A stretch of 64,000 nt of DNA from positions 124,001-188,000 of the forward strand of contig NZ_JASNRC010000006.1 in assembly GCF_030411995.1 (NCBI RefSeq). The letters are read 5' to 3'. A model generated the notes under the pieces. It was given only the letters and a program-made list of their open reading frames with translations. It was not told the origin of the DNA and did no database searches. The translations under genes were made by a program, and so were the position numbers. The stretch is from Massilia sp. YIM B02769 (GTDB lineage Bacteria > Pseudomonadota > Gammaproteobacteria > Burkholderiales > Burkholderiaceae_D). Positions 45,016 to 52,688 of the stretch are shown one piece after another; the stretch's first letter is position 1, and every line of letters begins with the position of its first letter.

Positions 45016-46542
45016 ATGGATTTCGCCGAATATCTGCAGTGCGATGCCAGCGCCCTGGCACAGCATGTCGCCCGTGGCGACGTCACCCCCGCCGAACTCC
45101 TGCGCCTGGCGCTGGACCGCAACGCCGTCGTGCATGGCCGCATCAATGCCGTGTGCCGCCTGCTGGAACCGCAGGCAGGGGCGCAGCTGGCGGGTCCGCT
45201 TGCCGGACCGCTGGCCGGCGTGCCCTTCCTGATCAAGGATGGCGTGCAGGACTACGCCGGCGTGCCGACCAGCTTCGGCAGCCGCTCGATGCGCAACTAT
45301 GTGCCGACCGAGCACGCGGCCGTGGTGCGGCGCTATCTCGACGCCGGCCTGGTCGTGTTCGGCAAGACCAACCTGCCGGAGTTCGCGCTGAAGGGTGTCA
45401 CCGATTCCCGGCTGTACGGCCGCAGCAGCAATCCCTGGGACCTGGCGCGCACGCCGGGCGGCTCGAGCGGCGGCGCGGCCGCGGCCGTGGCGGCCGGCAT
45501 CGTGCCCATGGCAGCCGGCAACGACGGCGGCGGCTCGATCCGCATCCCGGCCGCCTGCTGCGGCCTGTTCGGGCTGCGCCCTTCGCGCGGGCGGGTGTCG
45601 AGCGGGCCGGCGATTGGCGAAGTCTGGTTCGGGGCGTCGAGCGAAGGCGTGCTCTCGCGCAGCGTGCGCGACTCGGCGCTGGCGCTCGACATCCTGCAGG
45701 GTGCGGAAGCCGGCGATCCCTTCGTGATTGCACCGCCGGCCGCTTCCTACGTCGAGCTGATGCGGCGCGATCCGGGCAAGCTGCGGATCGGCTTCAGCAC
45801 CACGTCGCCGATCGGCACCCCGGTGCATTCGGAAGCGGTGGCGGCCGTGCGCCGCGCCGTCGGGTTGCTGCGCGGGCTGGGGCACGAGGTCGAGGAAGCG
45901 GCGCCCGACATCGACGGCCAGGCGCTTGCGCAAAGCTTCCTGCACATTTATCTCGGCCAGGTGCCGGCGATGGTCGCGCGCGGACGGGCGCTGGGCGCCA
46001 GGGCGGGCGACGTCGAGCTGATGAGCCGCTTGCTGCTGACGCTGGGCAGCGCCGTCTCGGGCGCGCGCCTGACGGCGCAGCTGGCGAAATGGAACGACTT
46101 CGGACGCGGCCTGGCGCGCTTTCATGCGCGTTACGACATGCTGCTCACGCCCACGCTGGCCGGTCCGCCCCTGAAGCATGGCGAGGGCGATCCGCCGCAG
46201 GGGGAACAGTTCGTGCTCGACCTGCTGCAGCGCAGCGGCGTGCTGGGCCTGCTGGCGCGGCTGGGATTGCTCGAGGGGACAGTGAACCGGATCGCGCGCG
46301 ACAGCCTGCGCTTCGTGCCGTTCACGCAGCTGGCCAATCTGACAGGGACGCCGGCAATGTCGGTGCCCCTGTACTGGACCACCGACGGGCTGCCGCTGGG
46401 GGTGCAGTTCGTGGGGCGGTTCGGGGCGGAGAATCAGTTGCTGCAGCTGGCGCACCAGCTGGAAGGGGTAGCGCCCTGGTTCGATAAACTGGCGCCCATG
46501 GCGCGCGAAGGAAGCACGAAATCCGCAGTTGCCACCGCGTGA
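45016..46542 (+). CDS. Amidase (amidase signature family)
   Basis: The 508-residue hydrolase has the Ser-cisSer-Lys triad of the amidase signature family: Lys in GVPFLIKDGVQD, cis-Ser in TPGGSSGGAAAAVAAG, and the nucleophilic Ser in NDGGGSIRIPAACCGLFGLRPSRGR in pattern. Relatives cleave aryl or alkyl amides, 6-aminohexanoate dimers or similar. The ATG at 45016 has an AGGA box before it. It is followed by a REP pair and a convergent dehydrogenase gene. It is not GatA, which would sit with gatB and gatC. Confidence 0.9.
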   Translation: MDFAEYLQCDASALAQHVARGDVTPAELLRLALDRNAVVHGRINAVCRLLEPQAGAQLAGPLAGPLAGVPFLIKDGVQDYAGVPTSFGSRSMRNYVPTEHAAVVRRYLDAGLVVFGKTNLPEFALKGVTDSRLYGRSSNPWDLARTPGGSSGGAAAAVAAGIVPMAAGNDGGGSIRIPAACCGLFGLRPSRGRVSSGPAIGEVWFGASSEGVLSRSVRDSALALDILQGAEAGDPFVIAPPAASYVELMRRDPGKLRIGFSTTSPIGTPVHSEAVAAVRRAVGLLRGLGHEVEEAAPDIDGQALAQSFLHIYLGQVPAMVARGRALGARAGDVELMSRLLLTLGSAVSGARLTAQLAKWNDFGRGLARFHARYDMLLTPTLAGPPLKHGEGDPPQGEQFVLDLLQRSGVLGLLARLGLLEGTVNRIARDSLRFVPFTQLANLTGTPAMSVPLYWTTDGLPLGVQFVGRFGAENQLLQLAHQLEGVAPWFDKLAPMAREGSTKSAVATA

Positions 46543-46555
46543 AATGGCGCAAGCC

Positions 46556-46692
46556 GTAGGGTGGGCTCTCGAGCCCACCGGTCTCATCGCATGATGGCAT
46601 GCGCGTGTGAGCGTGGACGCACACCACGCCATTCCCGTCATGATTCGACATTCAACCGTGCCATACCGCGTGGGCTCAAGAGCCCACCCGAC
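46556..46692. repeat. REP pair of a third stem type
   Basis: The palindromes at 46556-46579 and 46666-46692 use the stem GTGGGCTC/GAGCCCAC, heads outward, the right head degenerate. They lie between the convergent amidase and dehydrogenase genes and are the only clear pair with this stem in the window. Confidence 0.7.
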
Positions 46693-46696
46693 ACCA

Positions 46697-47788
46697 TCAC
46701 GCTACCAATGCGGCAATCGCATCACCGACTTCCACGGTCGTCGCAGCCCCACCGAGATCCCCCGTCCGCGGCCCCGCACGCAACACCTGCTCGATCGCCT
46801 TGAGAATCGCATCATGCGCCTCGCGCAAGCCGGAGGGCGCATCCGGCCCATCCGCCAGGAAGCCCAGCATCATCGCGCCCGACCAGATCATCGCGATCGG
46901 ATTCGCAATCCCCTTCCCCGCGATATCCGGCGCCGAGCCGTGCACCGGTTCGAATAGCGACGGAAAGGTGCGCTCCGGATTCAGGTTGCCCGACGGCGCC
47001 AGCCCGATCGTGCCGGTGCAGGCCGGCCCCAGGTCCGACAGGATATCGCCGAACAGATTCGACGCCACCACCACGTCGAAACGCTGCGGCTGCAGCACGA
47101 AGCGCGCGGTCAGGATATCGATGTGCTGCTTGTCGACCGTGACGTCCGGGTAGGCCGCGCCCACCGCGTCGGCACGCCCGTCCCACCACGGCATGCTGAT
47201 CGCAATGCCGTTCGACTTGGTCGCCACCGTCAGGTGCTTGCGTGCGCGCGACTGCGCCAGTTCATACGCGTATTTCAGCACGCGGTCGGCGCCATGGCGG
47301 CTGAACACCGATTCCTGGATCACCACTTCGCGCTCGGTGCCCGGGAACATGATGCCGCCCAAATTGGTGTACTCGCCTTCGGTATTCTCGCGCACCACAA
47401 AGAAATCGATGTCGCCCGGCTTGCGGTTGGCCAGGGGGCAAGGCACGCCCTCGAACAGGCGCACCGGACGCAGATTGATGTACTGGTCGAACTCGCGCCG
47501 GAACTTGAGCAGCGAACCCCAGAGCGAGATGTGATCGGGCACCGTGGCCGGCCAGCCGACGGCGCCGAAATAGATCGCGTCCATGCTTGAGAGCTGCTCC
47601 TTCCAGTCGGGCGGCATCATGTCGCCGGTCTTCAGGTAATAGTCGCAGCTGGCCCATTCGAACTGCGTGAATTCGAGCGCGATATCGAAGCGCTTCGCGG
47701 CCGCTTCCAGGACTTTCAGGCCTTCCGGCAGGACTTCCTTGCCGATACCGTCGCCGGCGATGGCGGCGATCTTGAAACTGCGTGTCAT
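46697..47788 (-). CDS. Tartrate dehydrogenase / D-malate dehydrogenase (TtuC/DmlA type)
   Basis: This NAD-dependent beta-hydroxyacid oxidative decarboxylase has 363 residues, the normal length of TtuC/DmlA. It shows IAAIAGDGIGKEVLPEG at the N-terminus, the substrate Arg region NLRPVRLFEGV, the ENTEGEYTNLGG loop, and the metal-binding Asp residues in VVASNLFGDILSDL with HGSAPDIAGKGIANP for NAD. LeuB would show a different N-terminal loop, and leucine genes are not adjacent. The ATG at 47786-47788 starts the family N-terminus. Confidence 0.9.
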   Translation of the reverse strand: MTRSFKIAAIAGDGIGKEVLPEGLKVLEAAAKRFDIALEFTQFEWASCDYYLKTGDMMPPDWKEQLSSMDAIYFGAVGWPATVPDHISLWGSLLKFRREFDQYINLRPVRLFEGVPCPLANRKPGDIDFFVVRENTEGEYTNLGGIMFPGTEREVVIQESVFSRHGADRVLKYAYELAQSRARKHLTVATKSNGIAISMPWWDGRADAVGAAYPDVTVDKQHIDILTARFVLQPQRFDVVVASNLFGDILSDLGPACTGTIGLAPSGNLNPERTFPSLFEPVHGSAPDIAGKGIANPIAMIWSGAMMLGFLADGPDAPSGLREAHDAILKAIEQVLRAGPRTGDLGGAATTVEVGDAIAALVA

Positions 47789-47860
47789 GTGCTCTCGTCC
47801 AAAATTTTTATCGTAACAGCCATCGGAACGGCTTGCAGGAAGCGCCGCCATCGGCCATCG

Positions 47861-48709
47861 TTATGAAGCGCCTGCGCCGCAACGGCTGCGATACCAGACC
47901 TGCCCCCTGCTGCCTTCCGTGCCGGGTGCATGGCGGATGTCGAACTCGCCGGATCGCCGCAGCACCTGGGGCCAGGTCGTGCAGCCGTAGCGGCTCGGCA
48001 CCTGATCGCGGCTTTCCTGCGCCATGAAGCGGATTGCAGCGTCGAGCGAGGTCCAGCCCTCGCCGTGGCAGGCTGCCTCCGCTTCGCGCAAACTGGCGAC
48101 AATCGCACTGCCCGGCCAGTCTACCGTGCCGTCGGGATGGATACCGTGTACGAATGCATCCTCGAACTGCTGCGACTCGATGAACGATGCCGCGCGCGCC
48201 TGACACCGGGCCAGGGCGGTAGCCCAGGCGTGGAGACGCCGGTAGTGGACGTCGATGCGCGCATCGCAGCTTTCCAGATGATGCATCGCCGCGGCGCGGC
48301 CGGTGTCGCTGGACAGATCGAAGCGTTCGCCAAGATGATGTACCAGGTTGTTGCGCAGCTCGACCAGTTCGGCCAGCCCGGCCTCGACCTGCAGCGCCTG
48401 CTCGGGAGACATCGAGATGGTGACGTTCATGCTGGCGTAGGGCACATCCGGTGCCGGGCTGTCGGCCCCGGTGGGTTCGCCCTCGGCGGCTGCCGAGGCC
48501 AGGTGGCGCTTGACGAACTCCTTGACCAGCGTTCCCAGGGTACGGCCGTGCATGGCGCTTGCCCGCTCGTCGCGCAAGGCCTCGAGCTGTTCCATCGGCC
48601 CTTCGACTGCCATGTGGGACATCATCGTCTTCAGCAGCCGCTCGTACTGCTGCAAGCGGAGCATGCACCGCCCTAATCGACGTTCGATTTCATGCTGCAA
48701 GTGTTCCAT
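47861..48709 (-). CDS. OST-HTH/LOTUS-domain protein with possible HEPN-like centre
   Basis: The C-terminal 65 residues (from about residue 215) form a LOTUS/OST-HTH domain: WTSLDAAIRFMAQES, PSRYGCTTWPQVLRRSGEFDIR in pattern and a closing VWYRSR strand. This RNA-binding fold recognises G-rich or structured RNA. The N-terminal two thirds are helical; LVELRNNLVHHLGERF holds R119-N-x3-H124, which looks like the R-x4-H signature of HEPN ribonucleases. That reading is tentative. The 282-residue ATG start at 48707-48709 has a GGAG box upstream. It stands alone next to tRNA-Asn. Confidence 0.75.
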   Translation of the reverse strand: MEHLQHEIERRLGRCMLRLQQYERLLKTMMSHMAVEGPMEQLEALRDERASAMHGRTLGTLVKEFVKRHLASAAAEGEPTGADSPAPDVPYASMNVTISMSPEQALQVEAGLAELVELRNNLVHHLGERFDLSSDTGRAAAMHHLESCDARIDVHYRRLHAWATALARCQARAASFIESQQFEDAFVHGIHPDGTVDWPGSAIVASLREAEAACHGEGWTSLDAAIRFMAQESRDQVPSRYGCTTWPQVLRRSGEFDIRHAPGTEGSRGQVWYRSRCGAGAS

Positions 48710-48846
48710 GCCCGGTCTCCACAAAGGTGATTTCGACTAGGCAATTCTGCCATACGGGCTGGAATGCATGTCCCGGTCCCTGGGTACGGGAGAAGACTTC
48801 ATGCGGCATGTCGTTTGCAAGCAGGCCGGCAAGCGGCCGTAAACGA

Positions 48847-48872
48847 CAAAGGCCTTCCGAAGAAGGCCTTTG
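48847..48872. terminator. Terminator of the first tRNA-Asn gene
   Basis: A perfect 11-bp stem (CAAAGGCCTTC/GAAGGCCTTTG) with a CGAA loop lies 17 bp after the tRNA 3' end on the minus strand. Confidence 0.75.
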
Positions 48873-48889
48873 CTTTGACTACCGAATTC

Positions 48890-48965
48890 TGGCTCCCCGA
48901 CCTGGACTCGAACCAGGGACCTGCGGATTAACAGTCCGTCGCTCTACCGACTGAGCTATCAGGGA
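48890..48965 (-). tRNA. tRNA-Asn (anticodon GTT), copy 1
   Basis: On the minus strand a 76-base cloverleaf starts TCCCTGATAGCTCAGTCGG and has the anticodon loop CTGTTAA, hence GTT for asparagine, the T-loop TTCGAGTC and an encoded 3' GCCA. All four copies in the window are identical over the whole gene. Confidence 0.97.
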
Positions 48966-48976
48966 ATTGAGGCAAT

Positions 48977-49005
48977 ATTATAGCCGGCCATTTCCAAATT
49001 AGCCA
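48977..49005 (-). promoter_or_regulatory. Promoter of tRNA-Asn copy 1
   Basis: On the minus strand a consensus TATAAT -10 (48977-48982) lies 11 bp upstream of the tRNA; TGGCTA 17 bases further (49000-49005) is a weak -35. Confidence 0.6.
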
Positions 49006-49088
49006 GTCCTCTACGAAAAATCGGATTTCGCACCCGGCGCCCGGCGCTTTGCTATAGTCGCTGCACCTTTGTACCTTCACATCTCACC

Positions 49089-50300
49089 ATGACTATTCCC
49101 CGCATTCTCGGCACTCCCCTTTCTCCTTCCGCCACGCGCGTGATGCTCCTCGGCTCGGGCGAACTCGGCAAGGAAGTGATCATCGCGCTGCAGCGCCTCG
49201 GCGTCGAAGTCATCGCCGTCGACCGCTACCCGAACGCGCCCGGCCACCAGGTGGCGCACCGCTTTCATGTGATCGACATGACCGACGGCGACGCCCTTGC
49301 CGCGCTGATCGAACAGGAAAAGCCGGACCTCGTGATTCCGGAAATCGAGGCGATCGCCACCGACAAGCTGGCCGAACTCGAAGCGGCCGGCGCCATCACC
49401 TGCATCCCGACGGCGCGCGCCGCCCAGCTGACCATGAACCGCGAAGGCATCCGCCGCCTCGCCGCGGAAGAGCTGGGCCTGGCCACCTCTCCCTACCGCT
49501 TCGCCAGCAGCCTGGCTGAACTGGAAACGGCCTGCGCCGCGGTCGGCTTCCCGTGCGTGGTGAAGCCGGTGATGTCCTCGTCCGGCAAGGGCCAGTCCAA
49601 GCTCGACAGCGCAGCCGACGTGCGCGCCGCCTGGGATTACGCCGCCGCCGGTGGCCGCGTCGACAGCGGCCGCGTGATCGCCGAAGGCTTCATCGACTTC
49701 GACTACGAGATCACCCTGCTGACGGTGCGCTCGCTCGGCGCCGACGGCCAGGTCGAGACCGGCTTTTGCGAGCCGATCGGCCACAAGCAGGTGCAGGGCG
49801 ATTACGTCGAATCCTGGCAGCCGCATCCGATGAGCGCGCTGGCCCTGGAACGCTCGCGCGAAATCGCGGCCAAGGTCACGGGCAACCTGGGCGGCCTGGG
49901 CGTGTTCGGCGTCGAGCTGTTCGTGAAAGGCGACATGGTGTGGTTCTCGGAAGTGAGCCCGCGCCCGCACGATACCGGCATGGTGACCATGGCGACCCAG
50001 GTGCAGAGCGAGTTCGAGCTGCATGCCAAGGCGGTGCTGGGGCTGCCGGTTGATACGACCTTGCGCGCGCCGGGGGCCTCGGCCGTCATCTACGGCCAGC
50101 TCGACGAAAAGGGCATCGCCTTCGAGGGCGTGGCCGAGGCGCTGCGCGTGCCGGGTGCGGACGTGCGCCTGTTCGGCAAGCCGGAATCATTTGCGCGGCG
50201 GCGCATGGGTGTGGCGCTGGCGACCGCCGGGGAGATCGAGACCGCACGTGCACGCGCATTGGAAGCGGCGTCGCGCGTGAAGCCGGTGTCGGGCAAGTAA
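49089..50300 (+). CDS. purT: Formate-dependent phosphoribosylglycinamide formyltransferase 2
   Basis: This ATP-grasp enzyme makes formyl-GAR from GAR, formate and ATP in purine synthesis, without folate. The 403-residue protein has the N-terminal [20 protein letters not shown] (residues 19-38), the ATP-grasp core with [16 protein letters not shown], and the metal/ATP site [27 protein letters not shown]. The length is typical. It lies between tRNA-Asn copies 1 and 2, on the opposite strand from both. Confidence 0.96.
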   Translation: MTIPRILGTPLSPSATRVMLLGSGELGKEVIIALQRLGVEVIAVDRYPNAPGHQVAHRFHVIDMTDGDALAALIEQEKPDLVIPEIEAIATDKLAELEAAGAITCIPTARAAQLTMNREGIRRLAAEELGLATSPYRFASSLAELETACAAVGFPCVVKPVMSSSGKGQSKLDSAADVRAAWDYAAAGGRVDSGRVIAEGFIDFDYEITLLTVRSLGADGQVETGFCEPIGHKQVQGDYVESWQPHPMSALALERSREIAAKVTGNLGGLGVFGVELFVKGDMVWFSEVSPRPHDTGMVTMATQVQSEFELHAKAVLGLPVDTTLRAPGASAVIYGQLDEKGIAFEGVAEALRVPGADVRLFGKPESFARRRMGVALATAGEIETARARALEAASRVKPVSGK

Positions 50301-50348
50301 GCGGAAGGGCGGGCGCCCTGCCCGCTTGAACAAACCGTTCGGAAAACG

Positions 50349-50379
50349 AAAAAGGCCGCATCGTTCGACGCGGCCTTTT
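50349..50379. terminator. Bidirectional terminator between purT and tRNA-Asn copy 2
   Basis: A 10-bp stem AAAAGGCCGC/GCGGCCTTTT with a 10-base loop can end both convergent transcripts. Confidence 0.8.
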
Positions 50380-50385
50380 GTATTC

Positions 50386-50461
50386 TGGCTCCCCGACCTG
50401 GACTCGAACCAGGGACCTGCGGATTAACAGTCCGTCGCTCTACCGACTGAGCTATCAGGGA
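50386..50461 (-). tRNA. tRNA-Asn (anticodon GTT), copy 2
   Basis: Identical to copy 1 over all 76 bases, including the encoded CCA. A TATAAT -10 (50475-50480) lies 13 bp upstream, with TTGCGG 16 bases further as -35. The terminator at 50349-50379 follows it. Confidence 0.97.
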
Positions 50462-50549
50462 ATTGATGGATCGAATTATAACTGCTCAGCAGCATTCCGC
50501 AAAGGGTTGCACAGCGAATCGTGCAGCCCACCGAAGCCGACGGCGACGA

Positions 50550-50727
50550 CCGTAGGGTGGGCACCCCGTGCCCACGCGGAACAATGCGCATTGTTGGCGC
50601 TTGAAAAAATCAAGACCGATGGGCTAACGAGACGCTTCTGGGGCGCAGTCGAAACGCGTCAATCGGGATCGAAACGACGCCAACTAGATGCGAACTTTCG
50701 CGTGGGCACGGGGTGCCCACCGTACGG
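50550..50727. repeat. REPIN-like element in tandem unit 1
   Basis: GTGGGCAC/GTGCCCAC palindromes at 50550-50579 and 50699-50727, heads outward, flank a 119-bp spacer. The spacer holds AACAATGCGC next to the left REP and GCTAACGAGACGCTT, both also present (with one change in the first) in the 17901-18044 element. Confidence 0.85.
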
Positions 50728-50770
50728 TTAAGGCTATCGGCCTTGCTCGACAGCGCCATTCCGAAAACAA

Positions 50771-50802
50771 AAAAGGAGTGCCGATCACTCGACACTCCTT
50801 TT
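50771..50802 (-). terminator. Terminator of tRNA-Asn copy 3
   Basis: A 10-bp stem AAAAGGAGTG/CACTCCTTTT with a 12-base loop lies just after the tRNA 3' end and ends in a T-run on the minus strand. Confidence 0.8.
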
Positions 50803-50809
50803 CATATTC

Positions 50810-50885
50810 TGGCTCCCCGACCTGGACTCGAACCAGGGACCTGCGGATTAACAGTCCGTCGCTCTACCGACTGAGCTATCAGGGA
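50810..50885 (-). tRNA. tRNA-Asn (anticodon GTT), copy 3
   Basis: Identical to the other copies; it lies exactly 424 bp from copy 2 and from copy 4, with the same duplicated promoter (TATAAT at 50899-50904). Confidence 0.97.
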
Positions 50886-50973
50886 ATTGATGGATCGAAT
50901 TATAACTGCTCAGCAGCATTCCGCAAAGGGTTGCACAGCGAATCGTGCAGCCCACCGAAGCCGACGGCGACGA

Positions 50974-51151
50974 CCGTAGGGTGGGCACCCCGTGCCCACG
51001 CGGAACAATGCGCATTGTTGGCGCTTGAAAAAATCAAGACCGATGGGCTAACGAGACGCTTCTGGGGCGCAGTCGAAACGCGTCAATCGGGATCGAAACG
51101 ACGCCAACTAGATGCGAACTTTCGCGTGGGCACGGGGTGCCCACCGTACGG
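50974..51151. repeat. REPIN-like element in tandem unit 2
   Basis: This is the exact second copy of the 50550-50727 element, with palindromes at 50974-51003 and 51123-51151. Confidence 0.85.
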
Positions 51152-51194
51152 TTAAGGCTATCGGCCTTGCTCGACAGCGCCATTCCGAAAACAA

Positions 51195-51226
51195 AAAAGG
51201 AGTGCCGATCACTCGACACTCCTTTT
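51195..51226 (-). terminator. Terminator of tRNA-Asn copy 4
   Basis: Second copy of the AAAAGGAGTG/CACTCCTTTT hairpin, directly after the tRNA 3' end. Confidence 0.8.
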
Positions 51227-51233
51227 CATATTC

Positions 51234-51309
51234 TGGCTCCCCGACCTGGACTCGAACCAGGGACCTGCGGATTAACAGTCCGTCGCTCTACCGACTGAGC
51301 TATCAGGGA
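51234..51309 (-). tRNA. tRNA-Asn (anticodon GTT), copy 4
   Basis: Identical to the other three over 76 bases. Its upstream side (51315 onward) is unique sequence without the TATAAT of the duplicated unit, so it uses a different, less obvious promoter and is the boundary of the tandem array. Confidence 0.97.
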
Positions 51310-51361
51310 ATTGTGTTGCTCTTCAATCTTAACTTGCGTTCAAGTTCGAAGAGCCAAGATT

Positions 51362-52573
51362 CTAGAGGACTTTGGCGATGGCGTCAACGACGAGATCGAT
51401 ATTCTTCGAATTCAGCGCGGCAACGCAGATGCGGCCGGTGTCGACCGCATAGATCGATTCCTCGCGCAGCTTGCCCACCTGCTCCTTGGTGAGACCCGAA
51501 TACGAGAACATGCCGACCTGCTCGCGCACGAAACCGAAGTCGCGCCCCGGCGCCCTGGCAGCCAGCTTCGTCACCAGCTCTTCGCGCATCGCCTTGATGC
51601 GCACGCGCATGCCGGCCAGCTCGTCTTCCCACAGCTGGCGCAGTTCCGGCGTCGACAGCACGGTCGCCACCACCTTACCGCCGTGCATCGGCGGGTTCGA
51701 GTAGTTGGTGCGCACCACGCGCTTCAGCTGCGACAGCAGGCGTGCCGCTTCTTCCGACGACGAGGCCACCACCGACAACGCGCCGACGCGCTCGCCGTAC
51801 AGCGAGAACGATTTCGAGAACGAGTTCGACACCAGCAGCGGGCCGCCGGCTTCCACGAAGCGGCGCACGACGGCGCCATCTTCCGCGATGCCGGCGCCAA
51901 AGCCCTGGTAGGCCATGTCGAGGAAGGGAACCAGGCCGCCTTCGGTGACGGCGGCGATCACCTGGCCCCACTGCTCTTGCGTGAGGTCGGCGCCGGTCGG
52001 GTTGTGGCAGCAGGCGTGCAGGACGACGATGGAGCCGGCGTCCATCTTGCGCAGCGAGGCCAGCATGCCGTCGAAATCGACGCCGTGGGTGGCTGCATCG
52101 TAATAGGTGTAGTTGTTGACCACGAAGCCGGCCGACTCGAACAGCGCGCGGTGGTTTTCCCAGCTCGGGTCGCTGATGAAGACTTCCGCATCCGGCGCAA
52201 AACGCTTGAGGAAATCGGCGCCGATTTTCAGGGCGCCGGTGCCGCCGATGGCTTGCACGGTGATGGCGCGCTTCTCTTGAATTACGGCGCTGTCGGCCCC
52301 AAATACAAGCTCTTGCACAGCCTTGTCGTACATTGCCAGGCCGTCGATCGGCAGGTAGGTACGCGGCGCTTGCTGCTCCATCAACTTCGCTTCCGCCTGT
52401 TGCACGCACTGCAGCAGAGGCACCTTGCCATTATCGTCGTAATACACGCCCACACCCAGGTTGATCTTGGCCGGATTGGTGTCGGCGTTGAATGCTTCGG
52501 TGATTCCCAGGATGGGGTCGCGCGGGGCCATGTCGATGGCGCCGAAGAGGCTGGCGGAGGCGGTAGAAGTCAT
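51362..52573 (-). CDS. Aromatic/aspartate aminotransferase (class I, TyrB/AspC type)
   Basis: This PLP enzyme transfers the amino group between aromatic amino acids or aspartate and 2-oxoglutarate. The 403-residue protein has the Ib family pattern: SLFGAIDMAPRDPILGI at the start, NLGVGVYYDDNGKVPLL, HACCHNPTGADLT, the PLP lysine in SNSFSKSFSLYGERVG, and the substrate Arg in the C-terminal GMFSYSGLTKEQV ... DTGRICVAAL region. TyrB and AspC cannot be told apart with certainty here. It is divergent from uvrB over a 115-bp gap. Confidence 0.94.
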   Translation of the reverse strand: MTSTASASLFGAIDMAPRDPILGITEAFNADTNPAKINLGVGVYYDDNGKVPLLQCVQQAEAKLMEQQAPRTYLPIDGLAMYDKAVQELVFGADSAVIQEKRAITVQAIGGTGALKIGADFLKRFAPDAEVFISDPSWENHRALFESAGFVVNNYTYYDAATHGVDFDGMLASLRKMDAGSIVVLHACCHNPTGADLTQEQWGQVIAAVTEGGLVPFLDMAYQGFGAGIAEDGAVVRRFVEAGGPLLVSNSFSKSFSLYGERVGALSVVASSSEEAARLLSQLKRVVRTNYSNPPMHGGKVVATVLSTPELRQLWEDELAGMRVRIKAMREELVTKLAARAPGRDFGFVREQVGMFSYSGLTKEQVGKLREESIYAVDTGRICVAALNSKNIDLVVDAIAKVL

Positions 52574-52688
52574 CGTGATAAACTGAATTGTCGGTGAGTT
52601 CGCAGCTGTTGTATAGACAGCGACGCTGCTGCAGGAACGTTGCTGCGGTGCGGCAAGTGAACTCCCATTCTAGCAAAGGTCGGACAAC

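Larger units (their letters stand above)
50381..51314. repeat. 424-bp tandem duplication carrying tRNA-Asn
   Basis: Positions 50381-50804 and 50805-51228 are identical by eye, and a third partial copy (the tRNA plus five bases) runs to 51314. Each full unit holds one tRNA-Asn gene, its TATAAT promoter (50475-50480 in the first unit), one REPIN-like pair and the terminator of the tRNA in the next unit. The identity over spacer sequence shows that the duplication is recent or kept uniform by gene conversion. The two 347-bp stretches between tRNAs contain no protein gene. Confidence 0.9.

Noticed and set aside
48890-51309. tRNA-Asn cluster considered as an integration site of a mobile island
   Set aside because: No integrase, phage gene or partial tRNA end duplication is seen; the repeats are complete tRNA genes in a tandem array.
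50378-51492. Open frames reading GSPTWTRTRDLRINSPSLYR across the tRNA genes
   Set aside because: They are antisense translations of tRNA-Asn extended through the REPs, a well-known source of false proteins.
52606-52620. Possible LexA box upstream of uvrB (CTGTTGTATAGACAG)
   Set aside because: The half-sites CTG and CAG are 9 bases apart instead of the required 10, and the flanks do not match; compare the exact box at 31083.
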